Positions 56,546 to 64,000 of a DNA stretch of 64,000 nt are shown piece by piece. The position numbers and the translations under genes are program-made. The stretch's first letter is position 1. Each line of letters begins with the position of its first letter. The notes beneath the pieces were generated by a model, which was not told where the DNA came from, searched no databases, and saw only the letters and a list, made by a program, of their open reading frames with translations. The DNA comes from a virus. Location: the IMG/VR virus record IMGVR_UViG_3300037278_000142, positions 62,001-126,000 of that record; one strand, 5' to 3'.

Positions 56546-59254
56546 CTACTCCTCGTAAGAGGAGAAGAAGTCGCCACCAGAAATTTCCCAACAGAGGTCA
56601 GTTCTGGGCGCAAGCAACCCCATGGGGTGTGTGACATCCCAGTTCGCCACTTCACCCGTGACATTGTTAGTCGAGTCCACCACCGCAATCCATTTGCTGG
56701 GGTCGGTGTAAGGGTTTGAACCGAAGCACTGCCAGACAATCGTGCCATCGTAAGTCGGCACAGTCTTGGACTGGCTGAAGCCGATGCGTGCTGTTGCCGA
56801 ACCTTCCAACTGTGTCTCTGAATTGTAGTCAGCGTGAACCAAAGTCATGATAATGCTGGAGCCACTGAATGCAACTACGGGCAGCGTGAGTCCATTGAGA
56901 AACGTGGCGAACGAGAATCCGAGCAAGGTGATGAGACTGACATCATTTACCAAACCCATTCCCGCTGTGCTGTTCACAACCAACGTGAGCAGGTTGTTAG
57001 AAATACTGACAGCATCAAACGTTGTCGCAACTGTCGCAACCGGTGATGTGAGACCCGGAGACGGAGGAGACTGAGGGGGCGACTGCGGCGATGAGCCCGA
57101 GTTTGCAATCTGGAGACTGCCGTTATTGTCAATCATCAACTGTCCTGTGTAAAAGTTAGTGCTAGGTGCCCACTGGCGAATGCCAGCAACGTAGAGACCG
57201 TTCTGTGCGAGGTAGTAAGCCTGATAGATTGATGGGGACGACAGCGGTGTCCAGTAGGTCTGGTTGGTGTCCCCAATAGGGTCTTGCCCTGTGCTCTTTT
57301 TCTTGGCACGATACAACTGCCAACCACCCGGTGTCCATACCCCCGCGTTGAAACTACCATCCTCTCCCCAGTACCGGCCACGCACGAGCGTGCCCTTGGG
57401 GTACGTGACAGTGGTGTCCCATACAGTAGGAGACGCATTCAACTGCTGCCAACTTGAGACCATGATAGGCGTGAGCACACGACGACCATATGCAGCCAAC
57501 GTTGTGGTTGGGTTAGCCGGGTCGAATGTAGGAGCCTGATACAGCATCGGGTCGAACGGAGGCTCTTCCACTTGCTGAATAAGGATTTCCAACGTGTCGT
57601 CAATGCCAGTTCCCACGCAATTCAGGTTCTGATAGTAGCTCTGATAGTACGGCTGCTGTGAAATTGGTAGAGCAGCATAGGCCGCAATCGTAATCTCGGG
57701 CGTACCGATGTTTATCCACACCAAATATGATGGGGGGCTAGTTGGAGGGCTCGATAGACCATCCTCAGTTGTCCCTTGTAGGGTAGGGTTCCAAGTGGGC
57801 TTGATGGTACCAGAGACCCCGCCTACAAGGGTCAGTTGAACGTTACCGTTCGAGTCCTGAATGATAGTGCCAGCCGGGAAGTTGGTTGTGGCAATCCAGC
57901 CCTGATAAATCTGCGTGGTAAGCGTGTAAGCGATGAGGGAGTAGTACGCTGCCTGTGCTGCTGGTAAGGTAGCTAACTGATACTGGGTCAGATACCGTGG
58001 GCTGATGAAGCAGTTCACGTTCTCATCACCAAATGCACCAAATACTGTGGTGAACTCAAGACCAACGTGGGCTGGCTTGGCGAGGTCAATGGCAGTGTAG
58101 AGAGAGTTGGTAATTTGCTGCAACTCAGCGAGGCTTTGGATGTCTGTAAGAGGGTCGTCTCCACCAACGTTTACGCTAACTGCGATGGCGTTCCGGTCGC
58201 TCTGGTCATAAAACCCACCAGTCGTAATTTGCTTGTACAGTTCCTCCACGATGATGTTCTTGCCCGTGTAGGCGTAGATAACATCCTGAACAGACTTAGC
58301 TGTCGCACCTTCCTGATATGCGCTCAGGAGGTCAACCAACATATCACGATAGCCCACTGGGTATGCCAGCGGAGAAGGGGCTTGACCGTAATTTGTCCAG
58401 ACAACCGAACCATCGGTTGTAATCCCACCGAGTTCAAGAGACCATGAAGGCTGAGATGATGCCGTTGCGCCCGGAGTTGTCGCTACCTGCAAGTTGCCAT
58501 TGCTGTCAACAATCACCGCGTTGGCGATGAAGCCGGTGTTTCCTGCCCATACCAAGAACCCTGCACCCTCAGCGCCAAAATCACCCATGTCAAACTGAGT
58601 CTGCTGTTGGAACGTGCCGGTAACAAACAGAGGATCAGCATACTCACGCTTGATGTCCGGGGGAGTAAGATACACCGGGTTCTTGGCTACAATGTCGTAC
58701 GAGTACATGTACTCGATACGAGCCAGTTCCATTGCGATGGCACGGATGAATGCACCCCAAAGGCTCTGGTCGTTTCGCGTAGTGTAGAAGTTGGCGACTG
58801 CACTGATGAGGGAACGATACCGTGCGTCCTCCAACTGAATGAGGTCTTCGCGAGAGCGAAGGTAGTATTGGTCTTCCTGAGTAACAACAGGAACCATCAC
58901 CCACACAGTGGTGCCCGGCAGGGACGGCTGATGCTGTGGTTCAGCGCGACGGTGGTGGTGATGGTGCTGATGCTGTTTGCGCGGCTGCCATGGCTGGAGA
59001 GGGCGTTTATGCCGACGATCCCGGTGGTCCGCGCCCAGGAACACGTCCTTGAACTGGTTCATCCCCGCGTGCTGCACGGACCCGGCGGGAATTGCCGTCG
59101 ATCCAGCAGGCAACGTGTGGGTGGCGGGATTCTGATTGAATGATCCACCCCTGCTCGTACAGATGTACGATTGGCTACTATACTGTACTGAGTCAAGGTA
59201 ACTATACTCTGTGGTAGCAGACCAAGTTCCTCGCGGGTTGTAAATTGGCGTCAT
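56546..59254 (-). CDS. Large baseplate wedge protein
   Basis: 902 residues (GGGAGC upstream). N-terminal WSATTEYSYLDSVQY is a carbohydrate-binding-like unit; residues about 63-112 are a His/Arg/Gln-rich low-complexity segment that breaks the pattern. The rest contains helical (YLRSREDLIQLEDARY) and repeated beta units (DSNGN-LQ...DGSVVWTNYG at about 240-290; DSNGNVQ...VWINIG at about 450-515; MIDNNGSLQ near 720). Follows the baseplate J gene, so the gp6-like wedge region. Function inferred from position. Confidence 0.6.
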   Translation of the reverse strand: MTPIYNPRGTWSATTEYSYLDSVQYSSQSYICTSRGGSFNQNPATHTLPAGSTAIPAGSVQHAGMNQFKDVFLGADHRDRRHKRPLQPWQPRKQHQHHHHHRRAEPQHQPSLPGTTVWVMVPVVTQEDQYYLRSREDLIQLEDARYRSLISAVANFYTTRNDQSLWGAFIRAIAMELARIEYMYSYDIVAKNPVYLTPPDIKREYADPLFVTGTFQQQTQFDMGDFGAEGAGFLVWAGNTGFIANAVIVDSNGNLQVATTPGATASSQPSWSLELGGITTDGSVVWTNYGQAPSPLAYPVGYRDMLVDLLSAYQEGATAKSVQDVIYAYTGKNIIVEELYKQITTGGFYDQSDRNAIAVSVNVGGDDPLTDIQSLAELQQITNSLYTAIDLAKPAHVGLEFTTVFGAFGDENVNCFISPRYLTQYQLATLPAAQAAYYSLIAYTLTTQIYQGWIATTNFPAGTIIQDSNGNVQLTLVGGVSGTIKPTWNPTLQGTTEDGLSSPPTSPPSYLVWINIGTPEITIAAYAALPISQQPYYQSYYQNLNCVGTGIDDTLEILIQQVEEPPFDPMLYQAPTFDPANPTTTLAAYGRRVLTPIMVSSWQQLNASPTVWDTTVTYPKGTLVRGRYWGEDGSFNAGVWTPGGWQLYRAKKKSTGQDPIGDTNQTYWTPLSSPSIYQAYYLAQNGLYVAGIRQWAPSTNFYTGQLMIDNNGSLQIANSGSSPQSPPQSPPSPGLTSPVATVATTFDAVSISNNLLTLVVNSTAGMGLVNDVSLITLLGFSFATFLNGLTLPVVAFSGSSIIMTLVHADYNSETQLEGSATARIGFSQSKTVPTYDGTIVWQCFGSNPYTDPSKWIAVVDSTNNVTGEVANWDVTHPMGLLAPRTDLCWEISGGDFFSSYEE

Positions 59255-59257
59255 GCT

Positions 59258-62200
59258 TTAGCTCCCAGTCAGATAGCTCAGAGTGATTTTTCCGGGAACA
59301 ATGTACTCGGTGGACGACATGGTTATGTCAGTTGCAGAGCCTGATCCAAACACTTGATAAGTGCAGAAGAACGAGTACAGGGATGGGTTGATGGTCTTGC
59401 TTGGAAGGGTAATGATGACCCTCTGAGCGTAGGTCGAAGGTAGCGGGTTCGTCGGTGTGATGGAGTCTCCAGTACCGATGATGTAGAAGGAGCCAGACAC
59501 CGACATTGGAGGCAGACCCACCGCAGCCGCCGGAGTTACCGCAGTCGAGAGGAAGCTCTGAATCGAGGTTGTACGTGCGTACGCCTGACCTTGATAGAGG
59601 AAGCCAACGAACGCATCAACTTCGCCTCCCGAAGGAATCGTGCTGTCGGGAAGAACCGCACTCTGCGTGATGAAGCTATTGGCCGGAGTGGCCAAGCCAG
59701 CGAATGCGGGGTCGGAGGACAAAGGAATCCATGTTGTGTTGGTTGGGATGACTACACCTATGTCATAGGAGCCGTCGCTCTTGGCACACTTCACCAACGG
59801 TAGGTTGACATTCTGCACACCAGTCACGCCCATGACCTGCTGAACAAGTTCAGACTGGTACAACGTCGTAGTGGCGTTGTCCATAACAAGATCAATGGTG
59901 GAGCGGATAATAGGATCAAGCGTGTCCGATGAGGCGTTAGGAGACAAGATCACTGTCATCGTAACGTCCACAGGGGTAGCAACCATGGACTTCACCAGAA
60001 CATCTGCCGCCGCGTGCTTGAAGGTGGTAACTTGATTTGCGAGAATTTCTACAAAAGCCGGGTACTCAGTCGCAAAGGTGAACGCTTCTGTGATGAAGTA
60101 CTCGACTGTAACCTGTCCACCATCCGGGATGCGGGTGGTTTCAATGTTAGCTGCCGAGCGTGCAATTGCAGCCGTGCCAGAAAGGGGGTCTACAGTGAGA
60201 ACAAAGTCGGTGTTCTCCTTCATAATTGTGCCGTTGTAAGTTACCTTGATGTACCGGCTGTCATGCGGTATCAGAGCCCCGATAAGACCCGTTGAAAGCG
60301 ACAGGTTGATGGTGCCGTCCGAGTTGTACACCGCACCATCCAAGGTGAGCGTGGTGTTGCCATAACTCTCCGGGAGCCACGTGTTGTAGACGAAACCTTG
60401 ATTGTCCAGCACTGAGTAGGAAGTCCCGGTCAACGTCTGCGTCTCCCCTGAAATGAGAGACACCTTCTCATTTATGGTGAACTTGTTATACGTTACCGAA
60501 ATCTTCTGGTTGTTCTGAATCGTGCTACCTGTTAATGGTTGTATTCCATACGTATGGTATGAACCTGTGGCTAGGATAGTATAGTCTGTGCCGAAGCCGT
60601 ACAGAGTTGACAAGTCGCTCGAACGAACCGACACCACGTTCCCCGGTGTGCCACTGGTGTTGGACACATCCATCGCTGAGTCAATCGTGACCGGCTGACC
60701 CAGAAGTGCTGTGATGGTTGCTGTTAGGGGAGCACTCGCTGCGGTCGAAACCTGCACAACATCCCCTGCCTGATTGGAACCGCCGTTGAGTAGGAAGTCT
60801 GATGTGTGAACAAGGTTGATGAGAGCCGTAGGAACGGCAGCAGTCTGAGTTGGCTGACCGATAACCGAGTTCACTGACACAATTGGCTGAAGGGCTGGGG
60901 TGTCAGACAGGGGGGACTGGTAACGTGCCAGTAACTGTAACGTCGTGTTACCCCCCTGAGATAGGTTGGATACCGCCGCCGCGTTGGTGGCCGGGACGCC
61001 GTTGAGCAGCAACGGCACCGACACCTGAGTGAACTGGTCACCGACAATCTGGTATGCCATGTCATTCGGGTTGAGGATGATGTAGCCATTCACATTGTCA
61101 AATTGAGCACGCTCCAAGCCGAGGTAGAAACTACCTGTGAGACGAGTTACAAGGAGAGTCACACCCTGATAGAGAGGGAAGGACAGTGTGGAGAAATTTG
61201 GAATCTGGAAACGCAAAGTACTTGCGTTGAAAGAGCCCAACGTGAGGTATGACGTAGGTGTGCCGAAAGTGCCGGTGTTCTGGTACTGGAATGCTACAAC
61301 TTCATCCTGCTCCGAGAAATTGATGCCACGGGTGTAGATGTCAACGCAGCCGTACACGTGCTTCTGACGGAGGTAGTCCCAATCCCGCAGCATCTCAGTG
61401 TCTCCCGCTGCCACAACAGTTGCCGCCACGATTCCGGGAGTTGCGAGAGCGGTATTAAGGTACCCATTGCGAGTACCAGAGTCAACACCAGTGATGAGAC
61501 GGTTCTCGATACGAGCCGCGTACTTAGAGTTCAACTCATCGTCCAAACCAAAGGCGGCAGAATCTGGGTTGGTGCAGTACCAGCCTGATGGAGCCCCCGA
61601 GCCAATGGTTCTTATGGTTCCCGCACCAGCGTTGGTATTGATGCCAGCCGACTGACAGGAAGCCGGTACGCTAATTGACCACCACTGATTGATGGGGTCG
61701 TAGAAAGTGCTTGCTGAGTTTGCTGTGATGGTTGCGGAGCCAGTTGTGGTGAAGGTGAGCGAGGGGGTCTGCGCATCTGGCACTGTCTGAACTGTAAGTC
61801 CAATGGGGAAAGCTACTGTTCCTGTGGGCTTGGTGTATGTATAAAACGTGAGTTGAACAACAGAGCTTGTTGCCCCGAGACGAGGGATACCCGCTCGTTC
61901 CCCCAGAATGTTAAACTGTTGGTCGATGAGTGTTTGAGTGTCGGCGGGATTCAACCCATAAGCACGGGCAAGCTGCTGCTTGATGGGAGACGAGGTGTAT
62001 GGGTCGCTATAGCCATTCCCGCTCACATTATCCACTTGCGACAAGGCGGAGACCGACTGGCTCACACGAGAGAACCACTCACGTACACTCAAGTTGGCAA
62101 GCTCGATGGATACAGGGTCAATCATCAAATCGCGTAGCTCAGAGCGTGGCGATAAGTCAAGGTTCGGGTAGTTTCTCGTAACTTGCTGAATCAAACGAGA

Positions 62201-63229
62201 GGCGATGTCTTCCTTACGCTGGAGAGCGAGGAAGTCAGTGGGGGATACTAACTTGAGGTTGACAAAGCCACATGTAATAGGTCCGTTCTGCTGCGACTCA
62301 AACACGTTCTGAGTGTTCGGGTCTTGGACTACTGTGGACAACATCGCGTAGAATATATCGGCGTTATTCACCACCGTCTGTGGGATGTCAACGTAGTTGA
62401 AGTTGGTCGTCTGAATCGTATCTACAGTGGTGGTTGTCTGAGTGCCCCCCGTTCCGTTGTAGGAAGTCGTAACCACTGAATCAAGAACTGACACACCTGA
62501 ACGGCTCAACTGCGTTGGGGTTACAAGATCACCATACTGAACGAAGGGAGGGTTTATACCAGCCGGGTCAGTGGACAGCAGGATACGAGTACCTACGGTA
62601 CCCGCATATGTAGGCTGAGACCACTCTAGGCGGCATACGTTCTGAGCCTTGTAGGACTTGACGCCAGAGGGGGGTCCAATCAAGGTGGCACCATTGCTCA
62701 CGAAGGGGATGAGTGTGAACTGGATGGTAGTCTGAGTGATGGCAATGAAACCGAGATTCTCCCACACCACACCGTTGTCCGTAGTGGGGGTTCCAGTGAC
62801 TGTGCTGAACGCTGGAATGGTTGTACCTGATGTCCCAGCAGTGGTAACAATCTGCACGTAGCCATTGGGGTCAACGATACGATAACCCAAGGCATACGAT
62901 ATGCTGGCCGTCCATGGGGCGGCGAGAGGGTCGTAATTACGACCAACGATTTGAACTGTGGCGTCACCTTGGTTGGAGTCGATAGCTAGGGAGCCTGAGA
63001 AACTATTCCTGTTGCCGTTAATCAGCAGCGGATTACGGTTGTAATTGGTCTGGTTGTAAAGCGAGATTTCAACTTGGCTAGTGTTGGTGTCCGCCAGCAA
63101 AATGTACGCCAGCACTGTCGTGTCAACGGAGATGGCAACGGACTGACCCTGCTGCGCCACGGGGAGGACAGGGGAGACAAGTATAAGCGGGGTTAGTGTA
63201 GTCTTTGGTGTAGTCTTTGGTGTTGGCAT
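59258..63229 (-). CDS. Baseplate J/gp47-like wedge protein
   Basis: 1323 residues. The centre (about 330-560) has LTFYTYTKPTGTVAFPIG, QTVPDAQTPSLTFTTTG, INTNAGAGTI and RIENRLITGVDSGTRNGYL, typical of baseplate assembly protein J. The C-terminal part (LVKSMVATPVDVTMTVIL, TLYQSELVQQVMGV) matches J/Mu gp47 end domains. N-terminal extra domains include a W.s.sYALGYRI.D.NGYVQ unit also found in the 902-residue protein. Longer than usual (300-600). Confidence 0.8.
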   Translation of the reverse strand: MPTPKTTPKTTLTPLILVSPVLPVAQQGQSVAISVDTTVLAYILLADTNTSQVEISLYNQTNYNRNPLLINGNRNSFSGSLAIDSNQGDATVQIVGRNYDPLAAPWTASISYALGYRIVDPNGYVQIVTTAGTSGTTIPAFSTVTGTPTTDNGVVWENLGFIAITQTTIQFTLIPFVSNGATLIGPPSGVKSYKAQNVCRLEWSQPTYAGTVGTRILLSTDPAGINPPFVQYGDLVTPTQLSRSGVSVLDSVVTTSYNGTGGTQTTTTVDTIQTTNFNYVDIPQTVVNNADIFYAMLSTVVQDPNTQNVFESQQNGPITCGFVNLKLVSPTDFLALQRKEDIASRLIQQVTRNYPNLDLSPRSELRDLMIDPVSIELANLSVREWFSRVSQSVSALSQVDNVSGNGYSDPYTSSPIKQQLARAYGLNPADTQTLIDQQFNILGERAGIPRLGATSSVVQLTFYTYTKPTGTVAFPIGLTVQTVPDAQTPSLTFTTTGSATITANSASTFYDPINQWWSISVPASCQSAGINTNAGAGTIRTIGSGAPSGWYCTNPDSAAFGLDDELNSKYAARIENRLITGVDSGTRNGYLNTALATPGIVAATVVAAGDTEMLRDWDYLRQKHVYGCVDIYTRGINFSEQDEVVAFQYQNTGTFGTPTSYLTLGSFNASTLRFQIPNFSTLSFPLYQGVTLLVTRLTGSFYLGLERAQFDNVNGYIILNPNDMAYQIVGDQFTQVSVPLLLNGVPATNAAAVSNLSQGGNTTLQLLARYQSPLSDTPALQPIVSVNSVIGQPTQTAAVPTALINLVHTSDFLLNGGSNQAGDVVQVSTAASAPLTATITALLGQPVTIDSAMDVSNTSGTPGNVVSVRSSDLSTLYGFGTDYTILATGSYHTYGIQPLTGSTIQNNQKISVTYNKFTINEKVSLISGETQTLTGTSYSVLDNQGFVYNTWLPESYGNTTLTLDGAVYNSDGTINLSLSTGLIGALIPHDSRYIKVTYNGTIMKENTDFVLTVDPLSGTAAIARSAANIETTRIPDGGQVTVEYFITEAFTFATEYPAFVEILANQVTTFKHAAADVLVKSMVATPVDVTMTVILSPNASSDTLDPIIRSTIDLVMDNATTTLYQSELVQQVMGVTGVQNVNLPLVKCAKSDGSYDIGVVIPTNTTWIPLSSDPAFAGLATPANSFITQSAVLPDSTIPSGGEVDAFVGFLYQGQAYARTTSIQSFLSTAVTPAAAVGLPPMSVSGSFYIIGTGDSITPTNPLPSTYAQRVIITLPSKTINPSLYSFFCTYQVFGSGSATDITMSSTEYIVPGKITLSYLTGS

Positions 63230-63999
63230 TAGTTACCTACTAACTGAGAGGCGGTCGTTAAAGAGAAACTTACAGGCACACCATTGGGAGCCCCGTAAGA
63301 TACTAATACGCCGGAGACAGCGACAGAGTTAGGGTCAATTTGAATCGTCTGCAAGTTATTTATATCCTTGAGCATCTCCTGCGGGTCAAGAGCCTGAACC
63401 GTACGCTGAGCCGACTGAACCTGCTTAAGATTTTGTAGTGCTGTCATGACCTCGTTGGAGATGTCGGTGTCAGTTATAGCGAACCCAAACTTCCTTCCGA
63501 TGAAGGTCTTCAATCGGGAAGTGTACTGTGGGTAAAAGGCGCATACGGAAGTAAGTACATACTTCAGAACCTTCTGCACCAGCTTGTTAGTCCCCACGAT
63601 ATGCAGGACGGAGCCGTTACTAACCTGCGTGAGATTGTTTAGCTGACCCATGGTGCCACACTTCAGACAGAAATCCATGAGTGTGATGTAAGAGACCTCA
63701 ATTAACGGAATGTATGACCTAACGGGTAGGTTAAACTGAATCTTGTAGAACTGGTCTGAAGTCTGAACCCGGTTTACGTCCGGTGAAATGGTGTACCCAT
63801 ATACGGGGTCGGACGGAGAGACTAGCTGCCCCCGGATATACACCTCAACCAAGGCTGCACCATTGATAGGAGCACGCATGTTTAACCCTACATTAGCGGC
63901 AACGTGTAGAGTCCTAAAGTCCCCCACATCAACCACATAACGTTCAAAACTCTGAAAATGATCGCAGTTAGCCAACTGTACATCGAGGTCATAGCTCAT
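63229..63999 (-). CDS. Baseplate wedge protein, gp25-like region
   Basis: 256 residues. Two halves: a beta domain (LHVAANVGLNMRAPINGAALVEVYI, KIQFNLPVRSYIPLIEVSY) and a helical part (KLVQKVLKYVLTSVCAFYPQYTSR, SNEVMTALQNLKQVQSAQ). Stop overlaps the J gene start. First gene of the visible wedge cluster; its upstream ribosome site lies past the window end. Baseplate role inferred from position. Confidence 0.6.
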   Translation of the reverse strand: MSYDLDVQLANCDHFQSFERYVVDVGDFRTLHVAANVGLNMRAPINGAALVEVYIRGQLVSPSDPVYGYTISPDVNRVQTSDQFYKIQFNLPVRSYIPLIEVSYITLMDFCLKCGTMGQLNNLTQVSNGSVLHIVGTNKLVQKVLKYVLTSVCAFYPQYTSRLKTFIGRKFGFAITDTDISNEVMTALQNLKQVQSAQRTVQALDPQEMLKDINNLQTIQIDPNSVAVSGVLVSYGAPNGVPVSFSLTTASQLVGN

Positions 64000-64000
64000 T

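Noticed and set aside
1-64000. CRISPR arrays, insertion sequences, integrase or attachment sites
   Set aside because: No regularly spaced repeats, transposase motifs or tyrosine/serine recombinase were seen in the window.
1-64000. Genome-wide amber recoding (code 15)
   Set aside because: Full-length genes are seen under the standard code and several end in TAG, so TAG is mostly a stop here.

Overview
The window reads as part of a large tailed (contractile-tail, myovirus-type) bacteriophage genome. Essentially every gene lies on the minus strand, packed with 1-11 nt overlaps (ATGA, TAATG) and good Shine-Dalgarno sites. The content is mostly phage: baseplate, sheath, tube, neck, prohead protease and scaffold genes, tRNAs, several homing endonucleases and many small hypothetical genes. 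The host cannot be fixed from sequence alone. A PEP-CTERM (exosortase-sorted) reading frame and Tat signal peptides point to a Gram-negative host with an exosortase and a Tat system; an Acidobacteria-like or proteobacterial host is a guess.

Layout in transcription order, from high to low coordinates. (1) 64.0-49.0 kb: baseplate wedge proteins (gp25-like region, baseplate J, a 902-residue baseplate protein), a Nudix-fused protein, a collagen-like fibre, a Dps ferritin and a large zinc-ribbon protein that may be virion-packaged. (2) 49.0-36.5 kb: an RNA/translation accessory region. It holds a ParB/sulfiredoxin-like protein, an ADP-ribosyltransferase-like protein, a methyltransferase-like protein, a circularly permuted two-piece tmRNA, a roughly 0.9 kb structured RNA, a peptidyl-tRNA hydrolase gene with an in-frame amber codon, a CUA amber-suppressor tRNA, about seven other tRNAs or tRNA-like genes, a second peptidyl-tRNA hydrolase, an RNA ligase, a second structured RNA locus and small zinc-binding proteins. 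(3) 36.5-19.7 kb: three Tat-signal proteins of one family (two here, one at 41 kb), a TerD-related stress protein, a P-loop kinase, a macro-like protein, a UvrD helicase, and an NAD+ salvage pair (NMN adenylyltransferase-Nudix and NAMPT) split by a homing endonuclease and a frameshifted PEP-CTERM gene. (4) 19.7-1 kb: neck and connector proteins, a 1180-residue tail sheath, tail tube, prohead protease and scaffold (truncated by the window edge), with GIY-YIG and HNH endonuclease genes between them.

The genes suggest a phage that carries its own translation-rescue and RNA-repair equipment (tmRNA, two peptidyl-tRNA hydrolases, RNA ligase, tRNAs) and rebuilds NAD+ from nicotinamide. The latter is the logic of known anti-defence NAD+ reconstitution pathways. 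A repeated promoter (TTGTYC, 19 nt spacer, TATACT) is found upstream of accessory genes and the structured RNAs; two of these promoters place the start codon at the expected transcription start, implying leaderless mRNAs. No CRISPR array or insertion sequence was seen. All functional calls rest on reading motifs by eye; no database search was possible.
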